Shown: positions 1 through 8,788 of the stretch, in pieces
Layout: the number at the start of each line of letters is the position of its first letter
How positions within the stretch are numbered: position 1 is the first letter of the stretch
Source: Bradyrhizobium japonicum USDA 6
GTDB lineage: Bacteria; Pseudomonadota; Alphaproteobacteria; Rhizobiales; Xanthobacteraceae
DNA length: 64,000 nt
NCBI RefSeq assembly: GCF_000284375.1
Contig: NC_017249.1
Coordinates: forward strand, 7,309,001-7,373,000
Direction of reading: 5' to 3'
Program-made: the position numbers and the translations under genes
Notes under the pieces: model-generated
Seen by the model: only the letters and a program-made list of their open reading frames with translations
Told to the model about the DNA's origin: nothing
The model's database searches: none

Positions 1-83
1 AAGTTGTCAAACAGGTACTCGTGGGCACGCCGCAGCGCGTCCATCGAGGGATACGGCTCATGATGCTGGTTGGCGGTTGTCAT
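1..83 (-). CDS. 5' end of an unidentified third gene of the EAD1-protease operon (cut by window edge)
   Basis: An open frame begins with ATG at 83-81 and runs off the window at position 1, giving 27 codons that read MTTANQHHEPYPSMDALRRA and onward. Its ATG overlaps the TGA of the protease gene as ATGA, the usual sign of translational coupling, so I call it as the next gene of the operon. The fragment has no diagnostic motif. A YPS.DALR.AH start is, from memory, seen at the N-terminus of STAND-type or other multidomain conflict proteins, but that is only a guess. The product cannot be named from this window. Confidence 0.55.
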   Translation of the reverse strand, partial: MTTANQHHEPYPSMDALRRAHEYLFDN

Positions 84-2011
84 CGCGTCAATGCTCCAAG
101 CAGGCGGTTGAGCGACGGCGCCAATTGCACGATCTTCTCCGACATCGCTTTGACCGACTCATCGAGTCTATAGAACCGGTCGTTGCAAGAGCCGGAAAAG
201 GCAAGCAACGCGATCTTACCCTGCGCTCGCTCGGTCGGATCCGGCTGCGCGTTTGGCGTCGCCCCGATCCACTTGTTCAGGCGCTCCAACAGTCTCTTCG
301 ACCAGAGCGCTTCTGGATACATGCCGCACAACGCGCGCAGCCGTTTTTCGAACACAGGCCACCCAAAGATCTTTCCTTGTGGCTGATGCCGGATTGAATT
401 CCTCGCGCCTTCGACTTCGGTGCTGACGGCCTGCCATGCGAAATGCTCCTTGATCAGACCGGCAACGCAGATGCGAATCGTGCCTATCGCCGCGGCACCG
501 TTCGCCAGATCTTGCGAATCCGCCGGGTTGGGATCTGTCACGCAGATCACTTCGTCAATCATGCTCGTCAGGGCAAGGAGGCCAAGCTTTCCGGCCGCTT
601 CTGCCAGGGAGCGGTTGATCTGCGGAGCCGCTGTCGTCACCGCCGATCGCAGCGTCGTATAGACCTGACCGCGGTCGTCCATGCTTGCGGCCGGAACGGC
701 GACCTCGAGCATTTCCTCGCTGCGCGCCTTGAGCGCGTTGATCCAGCCCATCTCCGCCTGTTCGGTATCCAGTCCGCGAATCCTCTCCTCGGCATCCTGG
801 GCATAATCGCGGATCTCTTCCGCAAAGCGCTCAAGCGACGCATTGGCCCTGACATCGGCCGCAGGTAAGCGGAGAGCCAGGTCGATCGCCTCGAGCTTGA
901 ACTGCAAATTGTGCAGAATGTTATGAAGCGCCTTGTATTGTTCGACGACATGAACTTGCTGCAGTATGATCTGCACGTCGCCACGATAGCTGTTCGCGAT
1001 GGCGTTCGCCGGCGCACTCGTCCGGACCAGGGCCGATAGCAGCTCAAGCGCTCGTATAGCCTTGAAAATCAACCCGCCGATATCAAGGGGGTTCAGCACA
1101 TCGGGAGCGTACTTCCTGCAAAGCTCTCGCAAGTCGTTGTTCGCCGGGCGCGATCTCAGGGTCGCATTCAGAAGCGCTTCCATTGGGCCGGCTCCCTGCT
1201 GATTGGCCCATGTCAAAAGATATGTAACGATGGTCTCGAACTGCTGATCCGGATTGGTGACCTGGTCCAGATCGAGACCCAGTGAGTATTTTACGATCGT
1301 TCCGAGCGCATTATCCTCAGCGGAGAATTCCTTTACATAAATGGGTACGAGCTCCCTCACCTGATCGTCCAGGAGAACCGTCTGCACTGTCGGCATCTCC
1401 TGAACCGACAGCACCGGATCGAGATCGGCGAAGAACTTCGCCGGACAGGCATAGACGACACCGCCGATGGTGCGATCTTCCTCGCCCAGCGCAAATCGCA
1501 TCAGGCCAACGACAACGTCCCGCATCAGCACCGGACCGCCGGACAATCCTCGAGCGTCGCCACCGATCCCGCCGGCCAGTTGTTTGCTGTAGAGCTGAAT
1601 CGCCGGCCCGCCGTAAAGTTCGCCGGCATGATTGGTCACGTCACCGCTGACGGTAAGTCCATCCGCTGGCTGCATGTTTGCATAGCCGTAAGTCTCCCAC
1701 TCTCCGCCCGAACGATGCAGCGCGCGTAGCGCCAGCGGCGTGTGTGCCGCCGGGGGCGGCGGATCGGTGCAGCGGAGCAGCATGCAGTCGGCAATCCGAT
1801 CCCACTTGACCGGGGTAGCCACGGTCGCATGGCCGGGGAATTGCAGATTGATGTCCTGATAGAACACCGGGTCTTCCTGGTCACGATCGGCGACGTTGTG
1901 CAGAGCCGTCGCCACAAGGTCGTGCGCGACGAGAAAAGCCGTTCCGCGAACCCTCCCCGCCGGACTCGTCGCGGTAACTTCGGCGATCACCGCTCGCGTG
2001 AACTCATCCAT
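80..2011 (-). CDS. Trypsin-like serine protease with effector-associated domain EAD1 and helical C-terminus
   Basis: The protein has 643 residues and no signal peptide, so it is probably cytoplasmic. Residues 1-200 are a trypsin-like peptidase domain: the likely catalytic triad is His38 (ATALHNV), Asp75 (ADCMLL) and Ser157 (GLSGGPVL). Residues about 218-300 match the effector-associated domain 1 pattern (helical, with VKYSLGLDL, a central LLTWA and a closing NNDLREL). EADs are known as death-fold-like adaptors that bring effectors and proteases together in bacterial NTPase-centred conflict systems. Residues 310-643 are helical with no family I recognise. The gene lies 64 bp downstream of a phosphoesterase gene and is coupled by ATGA to the next frame. 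Protease activity is well supported by motifs; the immune or conflict role is inferred from the EAD and the context. Confidence 0.8.
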   Translation of the reverse strand: MDEFTRAVIAEVTATSPAGRVRGTAFLVAHDLVATALHNVADRDQEDPVFYQDINLQFPGHATVATPVKWDRIADCMLLRCTDPPPPAAHTPLALRALHRSGGEWETYGYANMQPADGLTVSGDVTNHAGELYGGPAIQLYSKQLAGGIGGDARGLSGGPVLMRDVVVGLMRFALGEEDRTIGGVVYACPAKFFADLDPVLSVQEMPTVQTVLLDDQVRELVPIYVKEFSAEDNALGTIVKYSLGLDLDQVTNPDQQFETIVTYLLTWANQQGAGPMEALLNATLRSRPANNDLRELCRKYAPDVLNPLDIGGLIFKAIRALELLSALVRTSAPANAIANSYRGDVQIILQQVHVVEQYKALHNILHNLQFKLEAIDLALRLPAADVRANASLERFAEEIRDYAQDAEERIRGLDTEQAEMGWINALKARSEEMLEVAVPAASMDDRGQVYTTLRSAVTTAAPQINRSLAEAAGKLGLLALTSMIDEVICVTDPNPADSQDLANGAAAIGTIRICVAGLIKEHFAWQAVSTEVEGARNSIRHQPQGKIFGWPVFEKRLRALCGMYPEALWSKRLLERLNKWIGATPNAQPDPTERAQGKIALLAFSGSCNDRFYRLDESVKAMSEKIVQLAPSLNRLLGALTR

Positions 2012-2075
2012 GCCGCCTTCCGCAGTCCATGCTCACAATATGTCGGCACATTGAAAAATTCGCTGTGCTGATCGT

Positions 2076-3589
2076 CTATGAAATCCGCGCTACGCACAAT
2101 TTCGCGTCCGAAACCCCGCCGTTATCGTCAACGTCGAGCTGAACATAGGTCGGCCGAAACAGCGTCCAGTCCGAGAAATCTCCGGCCTTCAACTTCTGAA
2201 CAAAGCCATCCAGCCGGCTGAGCGCGTCGGACTCCGGCAGAGTCAAAATCTCGTTCGGAAAGCGCAGCACGTCCGCCCATGTGCCCGAATTGAAATACCA
2301 GCGTCCGTCGCCGAGGCTGACACGCTTCGCCTGATGGGTATGACCGAACACCACATGGCGAAAGCCACCTTTCACAAGATCGGTCGCAGCGTCCAGATAT
2401 TCCTTGGCCGTCTCCTTGGTTTCATCGAAGCTGTCTTCCTTCTGCAGCCCTCGTATCGCAGTAAGCAGCGCCCGCATGCGTTTCTCGGCGGCGCTCGAGC
2501 CGAAGGCGAGCTTGAACAATCCCAGCGCGGTGTTGAGGTTTTCACTTGCGCTGACATCCGTTCCCATTTTCGGTTGTTTTGCTTTGGAATCGTTGTCAAG
2601 CTGGCGGAGAAAATCCGTTCCCTCGCTGCCGAGCGATTCCGCGATCGCGACCTTCAGCGCGGCGTCATTGTCTAGGCCGGCAAGTATCGATTGCGTCGAG
2701 CCGGTACCGGGCGTCGCCTTGGCCCGGATGTCCTGGCCGAATGGCTTCTTGCTCGCTGCGACATCCGCTTTGATGTCTCCGCCGAATTTCGGCAGAATGG
2801 GGCCCTCGAGCCCATGACTCCGAGTCCAATACCAAAAGCGCGCTAACTCGCCGAAGCGTTTTCGATAACCTGGTTCGAGCGTAAGCAGGATCGGCACCAC
2901 CGCAGAGTCTTCCGGCTTGAGCAGGTCCACGAACGCATAATCTCGTTTGATCTTGTTGATGACCGACGTGACCATCTGGCTCCCGGGGGAGGGACGAACT
3001 GGTATTGCTTGGGCACTTCCTGCCGACGCGACATCAGGGACCGGACCCGGCGCAACGCATCGAGGTCGATCTGATTCCACGCGTCGTATCGATTGCCGTG
3101 CTCGATCAGCGCGTCGCCGACGATGTAGGCTTCGCCATCCGGGATGAATTCGAAATCGTGCCCTGGCTTGACGCCCAGTGCTCTGCGCAGTTCGGCGCGC
3201 ACAGGAGGGAGGCTCAGCTCGATGTCGTGGTTACCGAGGAGAATGGTCAGCCGACCTCCCGCATCCAGAAACCGGTTGAGCGCCGCGAACACGCCCGGGT
3301 CCCGGCTGACGATGGCTTTGAATTTGCTGACTGCCTGACCAGGATCAGCAGTGAAGGGCGACCAGGTGTCGGCCTGCTCTCCATCGAGCTCGGCGAGAAA
3401 ATCGACCGTATCGCCGTTCAGAACAAGTTCGCTCGGGCCGTTCTCGGCAATCTCCTGCGCCAAGCCCTCGACGAAGCGAACGATCTGATCGGCGCGGGTA
3501 CACAAGCGGAAGCCGCGCTTCCCTTGCTCCGGCGGCACTGGATACGTGCCTCCCAAATGAAGATCGGAAATAATATAAACTCGGCGCAT
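2076..3589 (-). pseudogene. Calcineurin-like metallophosphoesterase, split by a one-base frameshift
   Basis: The gene starts at ATG 3589 (MRRVYIISDLHLGG) and shows the metallophosphoesterase motifs in order: D-x-H (SDLHLGG), GD (LNGDTVDF), GNHD (LLGNHDIEL), a later His (ALIEHGNRYDAW) and, after a frame change, GHTH (VVFGHTHQAK). The frames join at a run of five C (plus strand G at 2985-2989): one further C would give PPPGSQMVTSV and restore about 500 residues. Known members hydrolyse phosphodiesters or phosphomonoesters with a two-metal centre, and related enzymes are used as nucleotide-attacking effectors. Here the gene is first in an operon with an EAD1 protease. The lesion may be real or a base-calling error. 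If real, the C-terminal metal ligands are lost. Confidence 0.75.
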
Positions 3590-3897
3590 CGGAAATCTCG
3601 CTGCATGCACCTGGAAAGCAAGTGAAAGGGAGATTGTGCGACCGTAGGTAGTTCCCGTCAATCACTTCTGAGTATCTCGCAGCCACGAGCTCCATCCAGC
3701 ACGCTGCAGTTCCACAACCGCTTGATATTACTTCAAAATTTATGTATCTCGCCCCGGCAAATCCGGCGATCAACAACCGCAATACGCATTCGGCCGCGAT
3801 CAGTCGCTCTTGGCGATGGGGCCGGATCAATAAGAGGGATAAGGCCATGGCGAACGCGCGCCTTGCGGCGCGCGCGATCCGTGACCTCGGCCGGCCA
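3590..3897. other. Intergenic region upstream of the phosphoesterase operon
   Basis: This 308-base gap separates the operon start from the end of the next minus-strand gene. It is more AT-rich than its surroundings (for example around 3725-3745) and must hold the operon promoter, but I see no convincing -35/-10 pair, operator palindrome or small gene. Confidence 0.4.
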
Positions 3898-4182
3898 TCA
3901 GCAGCCGCGGCAGATGATCAGCCGGCGGTCGATCTCCTTGTCGAGCCGCTGCAGCTCCGCCTCTTCGGGCGATGCTTGCGTCGACCCGGGCACGTCGCTG
4001 CGTCGCGGCTGCCGATGACCGATGGGAGCCTGCCGGGACAGGTCCGCGAACTTCATTGCGTCCACACTGCCAGGCGAGGACATGGTCACAGGCGCGCTTG
4101 CGCCTCCGGCAGCCCTGATGCTGGAAACCGATCCGAACAGGAACGTAGCTGCGACGACGGTCACGCCAAGTCTGATTGACAT
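3898..4182 (-). CDS. Small secreted hypothetical protein
   Basis: Three ATGs follow each other at 4188, 4185 and 4182. An AGGAG element directly before them is well spaced only for the third, so I take 4182 as the start (MSIRLGVTVVAATFLFGS). The first 25 or so residues form a signal peptide ending near SSIRAAGG. The mature part is short and polar, with a KFADLSRQAP segment, an EEAELQRLDKEIDRRL helix and a final ICRGC with two cysteines. I do not recognise a family; small exported proteins of this build are common in Bradyrhizobium. Function unknown. Confidence 0.55.
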   Translation of the reverse strand: MSIRLGVTVVAATFLFGSVSSIRAAGGASAPVTMSSPGSVDAMKFADLSRQAPIGHRQPRRSDVPGSTQASPEEAELQRLDKEIDRRLIICRGC

Positions 4183-4342
4183 CATCATTCTCCTATCGCG
4201 GTGACGTTGCGACGATGCGCATGCGATGGATAGGAGGTCCCGGCTACTCGAGCATTTCGCCCGCGGCGACATCGCGTTACCATTGCAACCGCGATCGCCG
4301 ATTGTCGTGCGCCGGCTCTGGATTCCTGTTTTGACGCGCTTT

Positions 4343-4376
4343 CTTCGAGCGAAGCCGGTATCGGCTTCGCTCGAAG
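4343..4376 (-). terminator. Strong stem-loop after the histidine kinase gene
   Basis: A perfect 15-bp inverted repeat (arms 4343-4357 and 4362-4376, loop of 4) lies 6 bp beyond the kinase stop codon. There is no clear T-run on the minus strand, so it may be a Rho-assisted terminator or 3' stabiliser, or a member of a dispersed palindrome family. Confidence 0.55.
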
Positions 4377-4381
4377 ACGCT

Positions 4382-6883
4382 CTACCGCGCCGCGGCGGCT
4401 CGCCTCACCCGTCGTCGCGCGGCCGACGCGGCGACGCTCCGCGCCAGGACGCCGGCGAGCTCCGCCGAGATCAGCGGGTGATGAACGAGCTCGGTGATGC
4501 CGGACGTCTCCAGCGACGGCACCGCCAGCTCGCGCGTCGAGGGGCTCGCCAGAATCATCGGCAAGGCCGGCGCCGCCGCGTGCAATGCCGCCGCCAGCTC
4601 GATCGAGGAGCCTCCGGGCAGGTGACACACCAGCGCCGCATCGAAACGCGCTTGCGCGGTGCGGCAGGCAGCGATCGCCTCCGCCAGCCTGGTGAACCCG
4701 ACCGGCTCATAACCCAGCGCCGCGAGGATTTCCTCATGGCGCAACAGGCGACGGCGGTCGGTGTCGAGCACCAGCACCGTCTCGCCCGCGCCACGGAACG
4801 CAAGATCGGGGCCGTGCTGAACCGGCACCGCCTCGTCGGGGCCGCCGGATGGCAGCCATACGTCGAAGCGCGTGCCTGCATCCGGCTCGCTCTGCACGGC
4901 GACCGCCCCGCCGTATTGCTCCACGATCTCGCGAACGGTTGCGAGCCCGATACCGTTGCCGTCCGGGCGCGTCGTGAAGAAGGGCTCGAAGATCCGCTCC
5001 AGCGTCGCCTCATCCATTCCCGGCCCCGGATCGGTGACCGAAATCACGGTGAAGCGGCCGGGGCCGACCTCATTGCGTCCGATCGACAATGGCTGCTGAA
5101 GATCGTGCACCTCGATGCCGAGTTCGATACAACCCGGCTCCGTCATCGCCTGTGCCGCATTGTTGCAAAGGTTCAGGATCACCTGCTGCAACTGGGCAGG
5201 CTCGCCCATCACGGTGGCCTCTTCGGCCGACTCGTTCACCTCGAACTGGACGTGCGAAGGCAACGAAGCCGCCAGCAGCGATCTGGTCTCGTCGATCAGG
5301 GTCCTGACGCAGACCCGCTCCCGCCTGCCCTCGCCGCGGCGGCCGAAGCCGAGAATCTGTTCGACCAGTTCGCGCGCCCGCTCACCGGCACGTCGGATCT
5401 CCGCAAGGCTGCCGGCCGGCCGGCCTCCCGACCGGATTCGCGCTTCGGCGATCTCGGCATAGCCGAGGATCGCACCGACGATATTGTTGAAGTTGTGGGC
5501 GATACCGCTGGCAAAGGTGCCGAGGGTTTCCATGCGGCGTGCCTGTTGCAGACTCGCCTGCAAGCGCTCCTTCTCGCCTTCGAGCCGCACCCGGCGGATC
5601 GCGTTGCCGATCGCGTCGAACGCCATGCGAAACAACGAGACTTCGGACCAGTATTCGAGCGCCCCGGGCGGCACAGTATCGAAGCCGAGGATTTCATCGC
5701 GATGTCCCCGGACCGCCGTCACGCACAGCCAGCCGCCAACGCCGGCGTCCTCGAGCAGGTTCATCGTGTCGTCGGGATGGGCGGCCTTGACCTTGGGAAT
5801 ATAGACGATACCGCCTTCACCACCGTCGAAGCGTGGCGCGAGGCTCAGCGCGCGATCCGGCCAACCCGGCTCGAATGCGATCCCGTCACGGGACCACCGA
5901 TAGGTGCTTGTCGTCGTCCCGCTCACGCCGACGAAATAGGCGCGATCGGCACCGATGCACCCGGCGAGCTGTTGCAGCGCGGTCTCGACGTCAGCGGTGA
6001 TCCTCTCGCGGCTCGAATCGATGAACCGCATCGAGATGCCGGCCATGACGTGCTCGAACACCGCACGGCGGCGCAGCGTGACCGCGCGCCGATGCAATAG
6101 CAATCCGAAATAGACGACGCCGCAGAGCAGCAGCAGCGACGTCATGAACTGCAACAGGCGTACCCGGCGCGCCGACGCCCGCGAGGCGAGCTGACGCCTG
6201 GTGATCAATGCCAGTACGGCATCCTGCTCGCGGTTGTTCGATTCGGCGACGAGCGCCTTCAGGATCGTGTCGATGTCGGGCAGAAGGTCATGCAGCATCT
6301 GCCCGTGCATCAGCAATGCGCGGGCCGAATCCGTGTCCTGCGGCGGCGCTTGCACGAGCGACAGCTCTTCCAAACGATCCTGGACCTGACGCGCCACGAC
6401 GTCCGACGTATCGAGCGTCAGGCGCAGCATCGCTGCCGCCAATGCGGAGGAGGCCGTGACCAGCGCCCGCTGATCCGACTCGGCCAACTTGTCGCTGAAC
6501 AGACCGAAATAGGCAAAGGAGTTCTGGAGCAGCGCGTTGCGGCTCTTGAACCGCTCGATCAGGTCCTCCTGCCGGAGGGCGCGCGCCGACAGCACATCGA
6601 TGGCCCTGGTCTCTTCGGCGTTGAGACCCGGCGTTTCGCGCAGCCGCGTCAGGGCATCGTCATAGGCATCGGTCATCTGTACCAGCTTGTCATAGTTGCG
6701 CGACAGGCCGGCGCGCGCAGTCAGCACTTCCCTGGTCATCGCGCGTTCGAACCGGGTGAAGTCGCCAAGCGCCTGGAGCTGACGGTCGTAACGCACCGAA
6801 TTGAAGTTCAGCCCGTTCAACAAGAGCCAGGTCAACAGGGCCAGCACGCAGGTTACGCCGATCACGGCGGGGGCAAATTTCAT
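4382..6883 (-). CDS. Membrane hybrid-type sensor histidine kinase with degenerate receiver
   Basis: The 833-residue protein has transmembrane helices at about 5-23 and 244-264 that enclose a mainly helical periplasmic sensor. A GAF-like domain follows (about 290-430), then a HisKA dimerisation helix with phospho-His463 (GIAHNFNN). The HATPase has an N-box (NLCNNAAQAM), G1 (DPGPGMD) and a GNGIGLATVREI box. The C-terminal 120 residues fold like a receiver (VLVLDTD...), but the usual acceptor aspartate is replaced in ALVCHLPGG, so it probably cannot be phosphorylated. The start overlaps the stop of the MauG-type peroxidase by ATGA, and an OmpR-type regulator lies upstream in the same cluster and is the likely partner. 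The signal is unknown; the cytochrome neighbours suggest redox or electron-donor status. Confidence 0.88.
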   Translation of the reverse strand: MKFAPAVIGVTCVLALLTWLLLNGLNFNSVRYDRQLQALGDFTRFERAMTREVLTARAGLSRNYDKLVQMTDAYDDALTRLRETPGLNAEETRAIDVLSARALRQEDLIERFKSRNALLQNSFAYFGLFSDKLAESDQRALVTASSALAAAMLRLTLDTSDVVARQVQDRLEELSLVQAPPQDTDSARALLMHGQMLHDLLPDIDTILKALVAESNNREQDAVLALITRRQLASRASARRVRLLQFMTSLLLLCGVVYFGLLLHRRAVTLRRRAVFEHVMAGISMRFIDSSRERITADVETALQQLAGCIGADRAYFVGVSGTTTSTYRWSRDGIAFEPGWPDRALSLAPRFDGGEGGIVYIPKVKAAHPDDTMNLLEDAGVGGWLCVTAVRGHRDEILGFDTVPPGALEYWSEVSLFRMAFDAIGNAIRRVRLEGEKERLQASLQQARRMETLGTFASGIAHNFNNIVGAILGYAEIAEARIRSGGRPAGSLAEIRRAGERARELVEQILGFGRRGEGRRERVCVRTLIDETRSLLAASLPSHVQFEVNESAEEATVMGEPAQLQQVILNLCNNAAQAMTEPGCIELGIEVHDLQQPLSIGRNEVGPGRFTVISVTDPGPGMDEATLERIFEPFFTTRPDGNGIGLATVREIVEQYGGAVAVQSEPDAGTRFDVWLPSGGPDEAVPVQHGPDLAFRGAGETVLVLDTDRRRLLRHEEILAALGYEPVGFTRLAEAIAACRTAQARFDAALVCHLPGGSSIELAAALHAAAPALPMILASPSTRELAVPSLETSGITELVHHPLISAELAGVLARSVAASAARRRVRRAAAAR

Positions 6884-7866
6884 GGGGAGCCTCCGACAGT
6901 CGCGCCGCGATAGGTGCCGGTCAGACTGTTAAGAAAGGCGACGATCGCCTTGACTTGCTTCTCCGTCAGCGTCGCGTTCAATTGGGCATAGGCCATCTTG
7001 CGAACCGCGTCCTCGAGCGTCGGCGCGCTGCCGTCATGGAAATACGGCGGCGTGGTCGCGACGTTGCGCAGGCTCGGCACGCGCAGAATCTTCGGCTCGG
7101 GCGATGCGAGCGGGTGGAATATGCCGTGGCGCTGGAACAGATTGCCGCCGACATTGACGCCCTGATGGCATGACGCGCAGCCCAGCGATTTGAACAATTG
7201 GTAGCCGCCCAGTTCGTCGTCCGACAGCGCCGCGGCGTCACCCGCCAGCCAGCGATCGAACTTGCCGCCTGGCGTGACCAGCGTCCGCTGGAAGCTTGCG
7301 AGTGCGTCGACGACATCGCCGCGCTCCGGGCGATGACCGTAAGCCGCGAGGAAGCTCTCGCGCATGTCGGGATCGGCATTGAGCTTCTCTGCGATCTCGA
7401 CCGCGCTGCTCGCCATGGTGCGCGGGCTTTCCAGAGACGACCTGGTATCGGCTTCGATGTTGCGCAATTTTCCTTCCCAGCCGAAGCGGAAGCTGAGCGT
7501 CGCATTGAAGACGGTGAGCGTGTTGAGTGCGATCTCCGCTCCGTCGGGGCCGACATCGTGCGACCTCGGGCTCGCGCCGTTCGTCGCGATATCGTGACAC
7601 GATGCGCAACTGCGTGAATTGTCGTGCGACAGCCTGCGATCGGAGAACAGCCGTTCGCCGAGCTTGACCTTCAGCGGGTCGATTGCCGGCGGCGCCGGAA
7701 TGGGCGTGATGGGCTCATCCCTGCGGACCGACACCAAGGCGGGCGACGACTGCGACGGTGCGGGAGAGACCTTCAGAGAGCACGGCACCAGTGCGCAAAT
7801 CACGATCGCGCAACGTCGAAGGCCGGCACCTCGTCCGGCCCCGAGAAATCTGGTGAACTGCTGCAC
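6880..7866 (-). CDS. MauG/cytochrome c peroxidase-family dihaem protein
   Basis: Two CxxCH haem sites (SCASCHDIAT and GCASCHQGVN) sit in the order and spacing of bacterial dihaem peroxidases and MauG. Further family features are LGERLFSDRRLSHDNSRSC ahead of the first site and RNVATTPPYFHDGS near the end. Such proteins reduce peroxide or carry out MauG-like oxidations in the periplasm. The frame extends up to 8055 but has no ATG before the conserved part. I choose GTG 7866 because it puts a hydrophobic export segment (CAIVICALVP) near the N-terminus and gives the usual length of about 328 residues. No good ribosome site supports any option, so the start is uncertain. The stop overlaps the start of the histidine kinase (ATGA). 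Confidence 0.82.
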   Translation of the reverse strand: MQQFTRFLGAGRGAGLRRCAIVICALVPCSLKVSPAPSQSSPALVSVRRDEPITPIPAPPAIDPLKVKLGERLFSDRRLSHDNSRSCASCHDIATNGASPRSHDVGPDGAEIALNTLTVFNATLSFRFGWEGKLRNIEADTRSSLESPRTMASSAVEIAEKLNADPDMRESFLAAYGHRPERGDVVDALASFQRTLVTPGGKFDRWLAGDAAALSDDELGGYQLFKSLGCASCHQGVNVGGNLFQRHGIFHPLASPEPKILRVPSLRNVATTPPYFHDGSAPTLEDAVRKMAYAQLNATLTEKQVKAIVAFLNSLTGTYRGATVGGSP

Positions 7867-8061
7867 GCCCAGCAATGTGGGGGTGAAGCGAGAATTGTCG
7901 CGTTTGCTCAAGGAGTTTTGATCGAAGCTGGATGATTTCGCGAAGGTGGTGGTCGGCTCGGCGGGGCGATATCCGAAGAGCCAGCGTTGACGCCAATCGA
8001 GATGATCGACCGGCTGGCAGCTCGACAGAAGTCCAGCCCCACCAGGGCCATGCAAATCGCG

Positions 8062-8682
8062 TCAGCAATCACGACAGTACCTCACCATCCGCTCGACTTC
8101 CGATCGGCCGTTGATCCCGATGTCCCGCAAGGTCCGATCGTCGAATTCCATCAGCCCCGCGACGGCCTTTCTGATTTCCCATTCCCGGCGCCAGTGTGCC
8201 GGCAGGGCCATCACAGTTCCGAGAGCCGCACCGAGCGAGTGCAGCCAGCTGCGCGCCGGTCGTGCATCGCGCGGCGGGACGCGATCGAACTGGACGATAT
8301 TCCCACTGTTGCCGGCGCCATCGCTGGCGCTCTTCGCCGGCGCGGGCGGCGTGCGATCTGCGGAAGGCGGCCGGGATTCACGCGCAGCGTCCAGCATCGC
8401 CTGAACCGGTACGGCCGCGGTCGGATGCAATGAGGCGCCGTAAAGGGCAAAGCCTTCCATCACGGACGCGAAGACGGCCCACCAGAATGTGGCGGCAGGT
8501 TGGTCTTGCTCGGCCGCCGGCGCGACCGAAGGCGAACCGATGTCGGGCAAGGAATGACCCGCGGCAACCGCACCGAGACGGACCATGCCGCGACCGTCAG
8601 ATCGTGCGACCCAGTTCGCCCTGTCGAGTTCCATGTGACCCGTCAAGGCAACGCGGCTCACACTGTGAGAATACTTCTCCAT
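8062..8682 (-). CDS. DUF1127 (YjiS-like) domain protein with long N-terminal extension
   Basis: The last 45 residues are a DUF1127 domain (RREWEIRKAVAGLMEFDDRT then LRDIGINRSEVERMVRY-like sequence), an arginine-rich helical module common in alphaproteobacteria. In Agrobacterium small members affect phosphate uptake and RNA turnover. Most family members have 50-100 residues; this one has 206, with an N-terminal half rich in Ala and Pro and a hydrophobic WWAVFASVMEGFALYGAS segment that could lie in the membrane. It sits between the response regulator and the MauG-type peroxidase on the same strand, so it probably belongs to that regulon. Role unknown. Confidence 0.7.
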   Translation of the reverse strand: MEKYSHSVSRVALTGHMELDRANWVARSDGRGMVRLGAVAAGHSLPDIGSPSVAPAAEQDQPAATFWWAVFASVMEGFALYGASLHPTAAVPVQAMLDAARESRPPSADRTPPAPAKSASDGAGNSGNIVQFDRVPPRDARPARSWLHSLGAALGTVMALPAHWRREWEIRKAVAGLMEFDDRTLRDIGINGRSEVERMVRYCRDC

Positions 8683-8788
8683 CGCAAATCTCCCACACGC
8701 TGTTGGTGGGAGGCAATCTGACGGCCCGCTGTTACGCCAAGGTCACCGCCATCGGCAAAATGGCTACAATTGCAATCCGCCAATTGCT

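Noticed and set aside
4226..6100. 624-codon plus-strand frame opposite the histidine kinase
   Set aside because: It is Arg/His-rich with no domain and mirrors the codon periodicity of the real kinase gene, whose motifs are complete.
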